A stretch of 64,000 bases of DNA, taken from contig JBDKSW010000002.1 of the NCBI GenBank assembly GCA_039698035.1, positions 1 through 64,000 of the forward strand. Direction: 5' to 3'. Source of the stretch: JAJFUI01 sp039698035 (GTDB lineage Bacteria; Planctomycetota; Planctomycetia; Pirellulales; Thermoguttaceae). The notes below the pieces were generated by a model that worked only from the letters and a program-made list of their open reading frames with translations, made no database searches and was not told where the DNA came from. Below, one piece after another: positions 1 to 8,514 of the stretch; within the stretch, counting starts at the first letter, position 1; each line of letters begins with the position of its first letter. The translations under genes and the position numbers were made by a program.

Positions 1-17
1 GCCTAGCGCCCAGCACC

Positions 18-44
18 TGATCTGCCCCCGTTTCTGTACCAGGG
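18..44. repeat. Possible terminal inverted repeat of the IS3 remnant
   Basis: The stretch begins TGATCTGCCCCCGTTT and lies just past the 3' end of the transposase remnant read on the minus strand. IS3-family ends often start with TG followed by a C-rich run. The matching left end was not found upstream of the remnant, consistent with a truncated element. This is a pattern judgement only. Confidence 0.3.
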
Positions 45-143
45 GTGATGAGAATACTGGTTGGGTGCCGGGCAATCGTAAATCTTCAAGACTTCGACTG
101 CGCCGCTCGAGCGGAGACACAGCCGTAACAGAAGCAGCAGAGC

Positions 144-628
144 ACAGCCAGTGGCATACTCGGCCGGGCTCACGTAGCCCAGCGAACTGCGCGGCCGCCC
201 GTGGTTATACTCCAGTCGCCAAGCGTCGGCCAATGCCGAGCTTCCGCGAGAGTGGCGGACTCTTCTCACTTGAGCAACTCGTCGCGCACGCGGCAATGAA
301 ACGATTCCGCATAGCCTTTCTCCCACGGGCCGCCAGGCTCCACGTACAACGTCTCCACGCCAGCGAAGCGGAGCCAGCGTCGAATCGCCTTGGCGATGAA
401 CTTCGGTCTGTTATCGCTGCGGATGCACCGCGGCACACCCCGCATCGCAAGTAGTTCGGCCACCGTGTCGATCAGGTCCTCGCTGGCAATGCTTCGTTCC
501 ACGTTCAGCGCCAAGCACTCGCGCGTGTCCTCGTCGACGATCGACAGCCAACTCAGCGGCCGGCTGTGGATCGTCCGATCGTGAACGAAGTCCCACGTTC
601 GCCTGGGGGCGATCGCAGCGAGCCCATG
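144..628 (-). pseudogene. IS3-family transposase (OrfB, DDE integrase core), broken remnant
   Basis: One minus frame carries the rve-type integrase core: WDFVHDRT, then SIVDEDTRE (first Asp), IRSDNRPKF (second Asp, in place of the usual SDNGPEF) and PWEKGYAESFHCRVRDE (catalytic Glu). That frame hits TGA at about 266-268. The conserved C-terminal tail (WRLEYNHGRPRSSLGYVSP) continues in another minus frame, so there is a stop plus a frameshift. The N-terminal half of OrfB and all of OrfA are absent. It is a decayed insertion, not an active element. The catalytic residues in what remains are intact, so the decay may be recent. Confidence 0.8.
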
Positions 629-662
629 CCCAAAGAACTCACAAAGCCCGCTCTTGTCGCGG

Positions 663-923
663 TCAGGGCAGTTCGTAGAGGCCGCCGCCGGCGCGCCGCA
701 GCTTGCCTTGCCGGGCCAGCTCTTCCCAAACGGCCTCGGGATATTGATCGGGCGGCGTGATGGCCACGATGCCAGAGGCTCGGCCGCTGCTCATCGGACC
801 GACGCCGATCCGCGACTGATCGTCCAGGCAGGTCAGTTTCAGTCGTTTTTTGAACGCCTTGAACGCGGCCTTCAACTCCTGAGGGCTGGGCGTGCCTTCT
901 TGTGGTGTCTGTGCGTCTGGCAT
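663..923 (-). CDS. Small conserved protein of unknown function (86 aa)
   Basis: The protein starts MPDAQTPQEG and continues into a basic helix (AAFKAFKKRLKLT), then LDDQSRIGVGPMSSGR and a short C-terminal region ending GGGLYELP. I chose the inner ATG because the 24 residues before it look random. It resembles small hypothetical proteins common in planctomycetes; I do not know its function. The mix of a basic helix and a compact tail is compatible with nucleic-acid binding, but that is only a guess. It lies directly upstream of the truncated transposase on the same strand, so the insertion may have landed behind it. Confidence 0.6.
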   Translation of the reverse strand: MPDAQTPQEGTPSPQELKAAFKAFKKRLKLTCLDDQSRIGVGPMSSGRASGIVAITPPDQYPEAVWEELARQGKLRRAGGGLYELP

Positions 924-1045
924 ACGGCAATTCCAGGAAAGCTGATCGAAATGGCTTCGGATACGTTGATGCTGGGTGCAAAAAAAGAGCTCCAAGCATC
1001 GCCGCGGTTATGGTGGGCCGCGGCGACGCCGGAGCTATTGTCCAT

Positions 1046-1063
1046 CAGGATGAAAACATCCTG
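1046..1063 (-). terminator. Short hairpin after the first PEP-CTERM gene
   Basis: CAGGATG and CATCCTG form a 7-bp stem around a 4-base loop, 10 bases past the stop codon of the gene ending at 1073. There is no long U-run after it on the minus strand, so termination strength is uncertain. Confidence 0.4.
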
Positions 1064-1072
1064 GGATTTACA

Positions 1073-1732
1073 TTACTTGCGCTTGCGCCAAGCGTAGGCA
1101 GCCAAGCCAACCAGACCAGCGCCCAACAGCGCCAAGGTGGAGGGCTCGGGAACCGTCTGGCTCGTGAAGGCAATGGTCTCTTCATAGCCAGCACCATAGG
1201 CGTAGCCGATAACGCCGGAGAAGGAAACATCGGCACCCTTCGTGACAGCGATATGGCCCAGCAAGCTCTCGACGAACTCATCGCCATCCGTGTCGCCAGC
1301 TCCTGCGGCCAAACGAGCCGTGTTGTCACCGCCGGTATACCAGCCACCCGTGAAATAGGTGGCATAGGCCGTCGAGTTGTTGTCGCTAGCCCAGGCGGCG
1401 GCGGCATTGTAGGTCAAGTTGACCCACGACTCGTTGTTGTTCGAGAAGTAACCGCAATCGGTGTGCTTCTTGAACGTCGTTCCTGTGGCCAAGCCAGCGT
1501 ACACTAGCAGACTGCCATCGGTTGCGCTCCAGGTGCCTTCGATCAGGTTGATCCCGGCGTTGTTGTAGGTCCCGGCCACGGTCAGCGTGTACACATCGTA
1601 ACTTGCGTTCGAGGTGTCCAGCACGTAGCTGATGGTCAGGTGGCCGTCCGTGGTGGTCATCATATCGGCGCTGGCCGGTGACACCATCGCCGCCAAGGCT
1701 ACGCAAACACTCAACACCAAAAGATTTCTCAT
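1073..1732 (-). CDS. PEP-CTERM sorting-domain exported protein (219 aa)
   Basis: It has an N-terminal signal peptide (residues 1-22, ending PASA) and a Thr/Asn/Tyr-rich middle without a recognised enzyme motif. The C-terminus is a textbook PEP-CTERM tail: VPEPSTLALL, a hydrophobic helix and a basic end AWRKRK. In this family the tail directs the protein to exosortase/EpsH-type processing at the cell envelope. The start is supported by AAGGAG upstream of the ATG. It lies downstream of a larger PEP-CTERM gene on the same strand, separated by a strong terminator hairpin, so the two are probably separate transcripts. No exosortase gene is in the window. The role of the mature part is unknown. Confidence 0.88.
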   Translation of the reverse strand: MRNLLVLSVCVALAAMVSPASADMMTTTDGHLTISYVLDTSNASYDVYTLTVAGTYNNAGINLIEGTWSATDGSLLVYAGLATGTTFKKHTDCGYFSNNNESWVNLTYNAAAAWASDNNSTAYATYFTGGWYTGGDNTARLAAGAGDTDGDEFVESLLGHIAVTKGADVSFSGVIGYAYGAGYEETIAFTSQTVPEPSTLALLGAGLVGLAAYAWRKRK

Positions 1733-1786
1733 AGCTCGCTACTCCTTGTTTGAAACCGAAAAAGAGTGAAAAAGTGGGACCTCGCT

Positions 1787-1817
1787 GCTGGGGCGACTCA
1801 GGCCGAGTCGCCCCAGC
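1787..1817 (-). terminator. Strong intrinsic terminator after the dockerin/PEP-CTERM gene
   Basis: A perfect 13-bp stem (GCTGGGGCGACTC with its complement) encloses a 5-base loop. On the minus strand it is followed within a dozen bases by two T-runs (CTTTTTCACTCTTTTT). It sits 25 bases past the stop of the gene at 1842-4034 and ends before the next gene's ribosome site. Confidence 0.8.
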
Positions 1818-1841
1818 GTGGAGCCCGCAATGCAGGCCCAA

Positions 1842-4034
1842 TTACTTCCGCTTCCGCCAGGCGAAAGCGATCAATCCAACAAGGCCGGTCGCCAGCAACG
1901 CAATGGTGCCCGGCTCGGGAACGACATTGAAACCAGCGCTCTGTAGCAGGGCAATTGCCTGGGCGTCCAGGTTGCCGCCACTAACCGACGATGGCATCGA
2001 CAACGACGTGTTGTAGCTCGTTAGAACCTTGTTGAGGTCCACGTAGTTCACAGTGCCGTCGTAGTTGAAGTCGCCGGTCTGCCACGTCTGGCCAGACAAC
2101 CCGTAGGTTGTCAGAACCTTGTTCAGGTCGCTGTAGTTCACCTGACCATCCAGATTCGCATCGCCGTACTGGGCGATCTGAACCTTCACAGTTGAGACGC
2201 CGTCATCGTAGTAGCCCAAACCGTAATTCAGGGCACTTCCGGTCGACGTATACAACGTCCCGGTGGTGAGGCTACCGCCGCCGGCCGTATAGCTGGACAA
2301 CAGAGCGGCCCGAATACTCTCGATGGGCGTCGTGCTGCTGGTGTAGTCAAACACCAGTTGGCCGCCCTGGACGTCCGTCGTGTTGGTCAGGATGGCGCTC
2401 TGGGCCGACGACCCAACCTTGAGCGTGCCGCCCTGGATGATGTTGTTGCCCGTGTAGGTGTTGGCGCCGGTGAGGATCTGGGTCCCGGAGCTAGCCTTCA
2501 CGAGCTTGCCACTGCCGCTGATGACGCCGGCATAGGTGGCAGTGCTGGTGCCGCCGATGGTCAGCGTGCCGCCGGTGCCGAGAGCGACGTTTCCGCCCGT
2601 GGCTCCGCCGCCGCTCAGGGAGGCGACCGTCTGGGACAGGCTGTTGATGTTCAAGCCGGCCGAGGCCTCGTTGGCCAAGGTGACGGCCGTGCTGGTCGGC
2701 AAAGCGTTGGTCACGCCGCAGGTCACCAATCCGGCATTGATCGTGGTCGTGCCGGTGTAGGTGTTTGCGGTGTTCAGCGTGACGCCGTAGCTGGCCGTGC
2801 CGGTGATCGCCACGTTACCGGCGCCGCCGATCGCACTGGTGACGGTGTTGGAAACGGTGGCTTGGGTCAGAGCCAAGTCGCCGGTCAAGGTGATGGTGGG
2901 GCTCAAGGCTGAAACGTTCTTCAGCTCGCCCTTCGTGATGCTCACGTAAGAGGCAAGGCTGCCGCCGCTCATATTGAGCGTTCCACCGTCAACATAGAGC
3001 GTGCCAGTGCCGCTGCCACCCTTGACGGTGCCGCCGGTGATGGTCAACAGGCCCGCGCTCAATGTGTAGGTGCCGACGGCAGTAGCGGCGCTGTTGCCAA
3101 AATAGAGCTTGCTCATAGAAACCGTGCCGCCACTTTGATTCACAACGCCAGTGCCGAAGTCGCCGACGTACATGTAACCTGTGGTGCTTAGCGAGCCGCT
3201 CTGGATCGTGATGGTGCCCGTGTTCATGAGCCCGTACGAGTTGCCATAGGCAACCCTCACGGAACCGCCAAACGTGACGGTGCCGCCATTGATCAGCAGG
3301 CTGCCGTTATTGCCATATGCGGTGCCGCCGCCGGTGCCGATGTTCGCCCCGCCGCTGACCGTGAGCGTCGAACCGGTGTTGACGGTTACCGTGCCGCTGG
3401 AGCCAAAGGTGTTAGAGTAGCTGCCTTCTCCGATCATGAGGGCGCCGCTGCTAACGGTCACGTTGCCGCCGCTCAGGGTCAGGCTGCCAGTGCCATACTC
3501 GCCGACATACAGAGCGCCGGTCAGCGAGAGGCTGCCGCCGTTGATCGTGGCCGTCCCGGAGCCCGCGCCCGAGGAAGCGCTCGCGACACCACGGCCGATA
3601 TAAGTGAGTCCACTAACGGCCAACGTGCCGGCATTGATTGTCAGGGTGCCGGTCGCCGTGCTGTACAGAGAGCTGGCATAGCCGAGGCTCAAGTTATTCG
3701 AGACCTTGAGGTAGGCCGTGCCACCGAGCGTCAGACTCGCCGTGGAATAACCACCGACGGCATCGCTGGCGTAACCGACGTCCAATTCGTAGGGCGTGTA
3801 ATACACCGTCGTGCCCAGATTTGTCGTCAGGCTGACGTCGCTGTTGAGGATCAAACCGATGTCCTGGTAACCGCCAACAACGTTACAGGGCAGACGGCCC
3901 TGATCCCAGCTGGCCGTGTCGTTGTAGTCCGTTCCTGATCCGGTAAAGATGTTGTTGGTGGTCGCCTGGGCAGCGACGGCCGACAACATTGCTAGGCCCG
4001 TTACAAGAGCCATGAAAAGAGTTCGTTTCGACAT
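1842..4034 (-). CDS. Autotransporter-like beta-strand repeat protein with dockerin region and PEP-CTERM tail (730 aa)
   Basis: The N-terminus is a signal peptide (about residues 1-24). Most of the protein (about 30-590) is low-complexity Gly/Thr/Ser repeats with the pattern GxLTxxGGxxT, typical of the autotransporter-associated beta-strand repeat and PEP-CTERM exoproteins. Residues about 630-690 hold two dockerin-type calcium loops, GDANLDGQVNYSDLNK and GDFNYDGTVNYVDLNK. The C-terminus is PEP-CTERM: VPEPGTIALL, a hydrophobic helix, then AWRKRK. I infer an exported adhesin-like beta-helix surface protein. GGGAGG precedes the ATG. The two dockerin loops suggest binding to cohesin-like partners, but no cohesin is in the window. 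A strong terminator follows. Confidence 0.88.
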   Translation of the reverse strand: MSKRTLFMALVTGLAMLSAVAAQATTNNIFTGSGTDYNDTASWDQGRLPCNVVGGYQDIGLILNSDVSLTTNLGTTVYYTPYELDVGYASDAVGGYSTASLTLGGTAYLKVSNNLSLGYASSLYSTATGTLTINAGTLAVSGLTYIGRGVASASSGAGSGTATINGGSLSLTGALYVGEYGTGSLTLSGGNVTVSSGALMIGEGSYSNTFGSSGTVTVNTGSTLTVSGGANIGTGGGTAYGNNGSLLINGGTVTFGGSVRVAYGNSYGLMNTGTITIQSGSLSTTGYMYVGDFGTGVVNQSGGTVSMSKLYFGNSAATAVGTYTLSAGLLTITGGTVKGGSGTGTLYVDGGTLNMSGGSLASYVSITKGELKNVSALSPTITLTGDLALTQATVSNTVTSAIGGAGNVAITGTASYGVTLNTANTYTGTTTINAGLVTCGVTNALPTSTAVTLANEASAGLNINSLSQTVASLSGGGATGGNVALGTGGTLTIGGTSTATYAGVISGSGKLVKASSGTQILTGANTYTGNNIIQGGTLKVGSSAQSAILTNTTDVQGGQLVFDYTSSTTPIESIRAALLSSYTAGGGSLTTGTLYTSTGSALNYGLGYYDDGVSTVKVQIAQYGDANLDGQVNYSDLNKVLTTYGLSGQTWQTGDFNYDGTVNYVDLNKVLTSYNTSLSMPSSVSGGNLDAQAIALLQSAGFNVVPEPGTIALLATGLVGLIAFAWRKRK

Positions 4035-4474
4035 AGCTTACACGCCTCCCGTTGTGAACTGAGTAGTACAGAGAGAGAGTTGATACGCTACGAAAATTGC
4101 GCTTCCGTGCCGCGCTGTTCTGCGTTGCCTAGGTGCGACCTCCTTTCCGGCTTCCTAAGTCCCGAGATACCCGCTTGATAAGATTCATCCACCCTCGCAC
4201 CCAAAAAGCCTCGAACCGTCGCTGTCTTGCGGCTCGGCTGCTTACGGTGTTTTGGATGGTCCCAACGCCATATGGTCCAGGACGCTCGCCTCCGTTTTTG
4301 GACGATAAGCAACGGAGGCAGCACTCCTATCCTCGTAGTGAAGCGAAGACCGAAAAAAAAGTCAAGAGCTTGGACTCGGAAAGAGGCAAAAAACACTAAC
4401 TAAACCAATCGTAACGATTATATGGAGGCGGGGACCCTGCGCGGGTGGTGGTAGTATATAACTCCGAGGTATGT
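4035..4474 (-). promoter_or_regulatory. 440-base intergenic leader upstream of the dockerin/PEP-CTERM gene
   Basis: No convincing gene lies here. On the minus strand there is a TATAAT hexamer at 4417-4422, overlapped by the palindrome AATCG-TAA-CGATT (4407-4419). Further downstream is a 9-bp hairpin, GCCTCCGTT/AACGGAGGC (arms 4288-4296 and 4311-4319). No good -35 box is seen 16-18 bases from the TATAAT. If the hexamer is used, the leader would be about 375 bases long and structured. I could not match it to a known riboswitch class. Confidence 0.35.
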
Positions 4475-4870
4475 CTATGCCTCTGCTAGCATCCAGTCCG
4501 GCACCGGCTGCACTCGGCCAGTCCGATCGAGGACGGCCAGCGTCGTTTCGCCGGTCGCCAACAGCTCCCCATCCCGAAAGAGCTCATAGCGGTGCTCGAT
4601 TTTCGCCGTGGTCACCCGCGTCACGGTCGTTCGCAGTCGGAGCAGATCGTCGTACCTGGCGGGACGGCGGAATCGGCAGCCGGCCTTCACGACGACGATG
4701 AGCAGCCCCTCGGCCTCCATTTGCCGATAGTTCCCTCCGGCCGCGCGGAGCAGTTCCGTCCTGCCGATTTCGAAGTAGGTGAAGTAGTAGCCATGATGCA
4801 GAAACCCCATCGGGTCGGTCTCTTGATACCGCACGCGCAACTCGATTTCATGTTGTCTGAGCATTTCCAT
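4475..4870 (-). CDS. Acyl-CoA thioesterase, YbgC/FadM-like hotdog fold (131 aa)
   Basis: The motif YQETDPMGFLHHGYYFTYFE matches the 4-hydroxybenzoyl-CoA thioesterase/YbgC pattern, in which the Asp after Thr is the catalytic residue and the following HHxxY segment shapes the active site. It is followed by GRTELLRAAG and a typical hotdog core (RYELFRDGELLATGETTLAVLD). Length is normal for the family. Such enzymes hydrolyse acyl-CoA thioesters in the cytoplasm; the substrate cannot be read here. I chose the start MEMLRQHEIELRVRY because the longer frame upstream is not conserved-looking. It is divergent from the ACT-domain gene. Confidence 0.85.
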   Translation of the reverse strand: MEMLRQHEIELRVRYQETDPMGFLHHGYYFTYFEIGRTELLRAAGGNYRQMEAEGLLIVVVKAGCRFRRPARYDDLLRLRTTVTRVTTAKIEHRYELFRDGELLATGETTLAVLDRTGRVQPVPDWMLAEA

Positions 4871-4944
4871 CGCTTCCCAAGTACCCTTTTGGGGTGTATA
4901 GTTACACGATGCCCCGAGGCTGAACCCGCGGAAGCGCTGCCGAA

Positions 4945-5436
4945 ATGTCCTTCGATCAATCTGCCGTCGACTTCGCCACAATGCGGGGACGCAACTATCC
5001 GACAATCCGGCAGTTTACGGTTTTCTTGGAAAACAAGGTAGGGAAGCTGCTGGAGGTCCTTCGCCGTTTCGAGGGGAGCCGCGTTCGGATCGTGGCCGTT
5101 TCGATTAGCGACACGGCCGAGTGCGCGTTTGTCCGCTTCCTACTGAGCCACCCGGAGCAAGGCCGCGAAATTCTCGAGCGTGCAGGCTTGGCGATCGTTG
5201 AAAGCGACCTGATCGGCGTCGAATTGCCGGTTGGACACCAAGCTTTGTTGGACATCTGCACCGCATTGTTGCAGGCCGAGGTGAATATCATCCAGGCCTA
5301 TCCGCTCCTGGTGCGGCCTCGGGGACAGGCGGCCGTCGCCTTGATGGTCGACAACATCGAGATTGCCCAAGAAACGCTCGTGGCCAAGGGCTTTTCGATG
5401 GTGACCGAAGGCGATCTGCAAGAAGACGCCCAGTAG
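4945..5436 (+). CDS. ACT-domain protein, small (up to 163 aa)
   Basis: Two ACT-like units are visible: about residues 20-80 (QFTVFLENKVGKLLEVLRRF, VRIVAVSISDT) and about 90-155 (LLDICTALLQAEVNIIQAYPLL, AAVALMVDNIEIAQETLVAKGF). ACT domains bind amino acids and regulate partner enzymes; a standalone tandem ACT protein of this size is usually a regulatory subunit or sensor. The partner is not identifiable here. The start is uncertain: ATG at 4945 or the inner ATG at 4981 (151 aa), neither with a good ribosome site. It is divergent from the thioesterase and converges with the zinc-ribbon gene that follows. Confidence 0.8.
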   Translation: MSFDQSAVDFATMRGRNYPTIRQFTVFLENKVGKLLEVLRRFEGSRVRIVAVSISDTAECAFVRFLLSHPEQGREILERAGLAIVESDLIGVELPVGHQALLDICTALLQAEVNIIQAYPLLVRPRGQAAVALMVDNIEIAQETLVAKGFSMVTEGDLQEDAQ

Positions 5437-5439
5437 TCG

Positions 5440-6207
5440 TCAGTCGCCCAGAGCGTTGGGCAACTCATGCAGCCCGCGAAGGCTCACCCGCCTAACGTTG
5501 TCCCAGGCCACGGCGATGATGGACAGGCTGTCATCCGCCTCTTTCACGGCGACGACGGCGTGACGGTTTTCTCGCGAGAGTCTTTTGAAGAACCGTTCGG
5601 GACGCACGATTTCGCCGTCGCGCAGCAGCAATTCAACCGCGGCGTCCGCGGGCTTCGCGTCCCACAGTCGCGTGAACAGAGAGGCCATGGCCTGCGCTGC
5701 GACGTCGGCTGGCGAGCTGGCCACCACGACCGCTTGCCGTGGCACGATTTGGCCTGCGGCGGATGGCCGCAGCGGGCCAACCTCGAACGCCGGCGCCTCA
5801 CTGGCCGACCCGTTGCGAGTTTCGAGACGTTTTGGTTCAAACGGCTCGGAGGAAGCCGCGTCGCAAGTTGGGATCACGAATCGCGAGCCGCACTCGGGAC
5901 ACTCTCCGGTTTTGCCCTGAAGCGTCGCCGGTCCGAACAAACGATGACCGTTCGGGCAGAGAAACTCGAACTGGATATCCTTGGGCGGCCGTCCCACGGC
6001 GGCGGGCGGACGTCGGCTGCCGATGCCTGAGTCCGTGAACTCGGGCCGCGAGATGCCGGAGTCCGGGCCAGCCGGCTGGGGGCTGTTCAGCTCGCCGGCA
6101 TCGGGAACGCGGAACCTGACGCCGCAGCGTGCGCACTTGGCCGCTCGGCCGGCTTGATCCGCGGCGCAATGAATGCGGTGTCCATTGGGACAGAGAAACT
6201 CGATCAC
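5440..6207 (-). CDS. Double zinc-ribbon-like protein of unknown function (255 aa)
   Basis: Two repeats of FLCPNGH followed about 20 residues later by a CxxC knuckle (CARCGVRFRVP near residue 25, CPECGSRFVIP near 105) look like zinc ribbons in which one ligand pair is C...H. A disordered Ser/Pro linker and a globular C-terminal domain (about 165-255: FTRLWDAKPADAAVELLLRD) follow. I place the start at GTG (6205-6207), since GGAGG lies 8 bases before it; a TTG start would overlap the ribosome site. Function unknown. Only 3 bases separate its stop from the convergent ACT gene. Confidence 0.7.
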   Translation of the reverse strand: MIEFLCPNGHRIHCAADQAGRAAKCARCGVRFRVPDAGELNSPQPAGPDSGISRPEFTDSGIGSRRPPAAVGRPPKDIQFEFLCPNGHRLFGPATLQGKTGECPECGSRFVIPTCDAASSEPFEPKRLETRNGSASEAPAFEVGPLRPSAAGQIVPRQAVVVASSPADVAAQAMASLFTRLWDAKPADAAVELLLRDGEIVRPERFFKRLSRENRHAVVAVKEADDSLSIIAVAWDNVRRVSLRGLHELPNALGD

Positions 6208-6444
6208 CGGACCGCCCTCCAAAACCAGGGGCCCTCAGCGATGCGCGTTATCGACTGTATTCGATCATACCTCGCCCTGGCGGGCCGCACAATGTTCCGG
6301 CTGCGAATCGCCGATCCTTGACAGCCCCACGGCGTGTGCGAAACTAGGGGGTTGGATGAAGGCTAGGCCACCGCGTCTACAGGACGCGGAAACCGGCGGT
6401 TGCCCCATCCGCCAAGCCAAAAGTTCGCCCGCCACGAGCCGCGC

Positions 6445-7134
6445 ATGTCGATCATCGTTGTTTGCACCAAGTGCCGCAAGAGTTTTAAGGTCAGCGACAA
6501 GTTCGCTGGCAAGTCCGGTCCGTGCCCCAACTGCAAGCAGACGCTTCAGGTGCCGGCCAAGGGCGAAGAGGTGAAGATTCACACGCCCGAGGCCTTCGCT
6601 GGCGGCGGGAAGACGACGACCGGCAAGCTGATTATCAAGCCGATCGAGCGGACCGACGCGAAGTTTCAGCCGTTGTTCGTCACGATTGTCGCGGTGGCCG
6701 TCGTCGTGGTCGCTGTGACCACTTGGGCCGCTGGCCGCACGAAGTTGTTCGATGGGACGACCGGGCTGATTCTTGCCGCGGCCGGGCTGCTGGCGGTCTC
6801 GCTGCCGCTGGTCATCGCGGCCTACGGAATTCTCCGCGACGACGAGCTCGAGCCATTCACGGGACGCTCGCTCTATCTGCGATCCGCCATTTGCGGCGCG
6901 GTGTATGCCGCGCTCTGGGGCGCGTTTTCGCTGGCCGTTTTGCCGCTGTTGACGGGCGACGTTTGGAACTGGGTTTTCGTCGTCCCGCCGTTCGTGTTGG
7001 TCGGAGCGGTGACGGCCTACGCCACGCTCAATCTCGAGTTTGGCAACGCGGCCCTGCATTACGGTTTCTTCGTGCTCGTGACCATCTTGCTGCGTTGGGT
7101 GGCCGGAATGCCGTGGCCGTGGCTGAAAGGATGA
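6445..7134 (+). CDS. Zinc-ribbon membrane protein (229 aa)
   Basis: It starts MSIIVVCTKCRKSFKV and carries CTKC...CPNC, a compact N-terminal zinc ribbon (residues about 7-27). A Lys/Gly-rich linker follows, then at least four and probably six membrane helices (TIVAVAVVVVAVTTW, LILAAAGLLAVSLPLVIAA, YAALWGAFSLAVLPLL, WVFVVPPFVLVGAVTAY, YGFFVLVTILLRWV). A cytosolic ribbon on a membrane anchor is a pattern I associate with planctomycetes; the role is unknown. Its stop is 3 bases before the GTG start of the HD hydrolase and the ribosome site of that gene lies inside its last codons, so the two are translationally linked. Confidence 0.75.
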   Translation: MSIIVVCTKCRKSFKVSDKFAGKSGPCPNCKQTLQVPAKGEEVKIHTPEAFAGGGKTTTGKLIIKPIERTDAKFQPLFVTIVAVAVVVVAVTTWAAGRTKLFDGTTGLILAAAGLLAVSLPLVIAAYGILRDDELEPFTGRSLYLRSAICGAVYAALWGAFSLAVLPLLTGDVWNWVFVVPPFVLVGAVTAYATLNLEFGNAALHYGFFVLVTILLRWVAGMPWPWLKG

Positions 7135-7137
7135 GCG

Positions 7138-8469
7138 GTGAGTGACATTCTCGAAATGCCCGAGGTGATTGCCCTGGATGCGCGACGCGGCTTGGTGCGC
7201 ATTCCTCCGGAAAGCGACGTGCCCCTGACGCCTCGCGTTCGACAGTTGATCGACACGGCCGACTTCCGCCGGCTGGCCAGAATCAGCCAGCTTGGTCTGG
7301 TGTCGCTGGTCTATCCGGCGGCGATTCACACGCGATTCGAGCACTGTCTGGGCGTGTATCGTCTGGCGTTGCTTTATCTCAGACAGCTCGCGCACGACGA
7401 CCGATTCGCGCAAACCATCCACCGCGAGGAGGCTGACACGCTGGTGGCCGCGGCCCTGCTGCACGACCTGGGCCACTGGCCGTTCTGCCATCCGATCGAG
7501 GACATGCGGCTACCGAGCGTGCCCAGCCACGAGCTGTATGCCAACAGCTTTCTTCTGGAAGGCGAAATCGCCGACGTCTTGCGGCACGACTGGGACATCA
7601 ACCCTCGGGACATTGTCGCCCTGCTGAGCGAAAAGCCACGCACGCCGGCCGCCAAGATCCTGACGAGCATGATCTCGGGGCCCATCGACATCGACAAGAT
7701 GGACTACCTTTACCGCGACAGCCTTCACGCCGGCGTGCCCTACGGGCGGCACTTCGACCAGCAGCGGCTGCTGGGCAGTCTTTGCCTGAACGAGGCGGGC
7801 GACGGCTTGGCCGTCACGAACAAAGGCCGTACGGCCGCGGAACTAATGGTTTTCGCCCGCTACGTCATGTTCAGCGAGGTCTATTGGCATCATGGCGTCC
7901 GCGCCGCCACGGCCATGCTTCAGCGGGCGTTTTACCTGCTCCACGGGTCGCTCGAACTCGACGTGCTCTTTCGCATGAGCGAACACGAGATGATCGACGA
8001 GCTTCAGCGCGTTGCCGGCGGCTCTCCGGCGTGCGATCTGCTCCGAGGGCTCTTCGGTCCCACGCGCTGCCTCTACAAGCGGCTGGCCCAATACAGCTTC
8101 CTGGAACAGCCGGAGTTCTACCGGCGTCTCGCGCGGCAGCCGTATCCCTGGCTGGCGGCCTGCGCCGAGCGATTGGCCTCCATCGTCAGCGCCGCGTTGG
8201 GACGCATCGTGGCCCCGCACGAGATTCTGTTCGATTCGCCGCCGATGGCCCTGGAAGTCCAGTTCGACGTGCAAATTCACTTTCCCAAGGAGAATCGCTG
8301 GCGGCCGTTGGGCGAGGTGTCGCCGGTCGTGCGAACGCTGGCCACCGAGCAGTTCGACGACTACGTGAAGCGCGTCCGCATCTTTGCCCATCCGCGAGTC
8401 GTGGCCGACCTGCGCCGGCTCGACAATCTGCCCGAGCTTCTGGATCGAGCGATCTCCGAGACCGAGTGA
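7138..8469 (+). CDS. HD-domain phosphohydrolase, SAMHD1/dGTPase-like (443 aa)
   Basis: The HD metal site is complete: H in TRFEHCLGVYRLA, the HD pair in ALLHDLGHWPFCH, and the late Asp in IDIDKMDYLYRDSLHAG. The opening (VPLTPRVRQLIDTADFRRLARISQLG) is the usual start of SAMHD1-like and dGTPase-like enzymes. Known relatives hydrolyse deoxynucleoside triphosphates; the substrate here is inferred only by family. The GTG start follows AAGGATGAG at good spacing. It forms a two-gene unit with the zinc-ribbon membrane protein before it, which hints at membrane-linked control. The C-terminal third (about 290-443) is less conserved-looking. Confidence 0.88.
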   Translation: MSDILEMPEVIALDARRGLVRIPPESDVPLTPRVRQLIDTADFRRLARISQLGLVSLVYPAAIHTRFEHCLGVYRLALLYLRQLAHDDRFAQTIHREEADTLVAAALLHDLGHWPFCHPIEDMRLPSVPSHELYANSFLLEGEIADVLRHDWDINPRDIVALLSEKPRTPAAKILTSMISGPIDIDKMDYLYRDSLHAGVPYGRHFDQQRLLGSLCLNEAGDGLAVTNKGRTAAELMVFARYVMFSEVYWHHGVRAATAMLQRAFYLLHGSLELDVLFRMSEHEMIDELQRVAGGSPACDLLRGLFGPTRCLYKRLAQYSFLEQPEFYRRLARQPYPWLAACAERLASIVSAALGRIVAPHEILFDSPPMALEVQFDVQIHFPKENRWRPLGEVSPVVRTLATEQFDDYVKRVRIFAHPRVVADLRRLDNLPELLDRAISETE

Positions 8470-8514
8470 GAAGTCGCTCGGCCCCATCGACCGAGAACCG
8501 CGGCGAGGCGTGTT

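Noticed and set aside
553..999. 148-codon frame overlapping the small conserved gene near the IS remnant
   Set aside because: It is another frame of the same region; the 86-residue protein is the more protein-like one.
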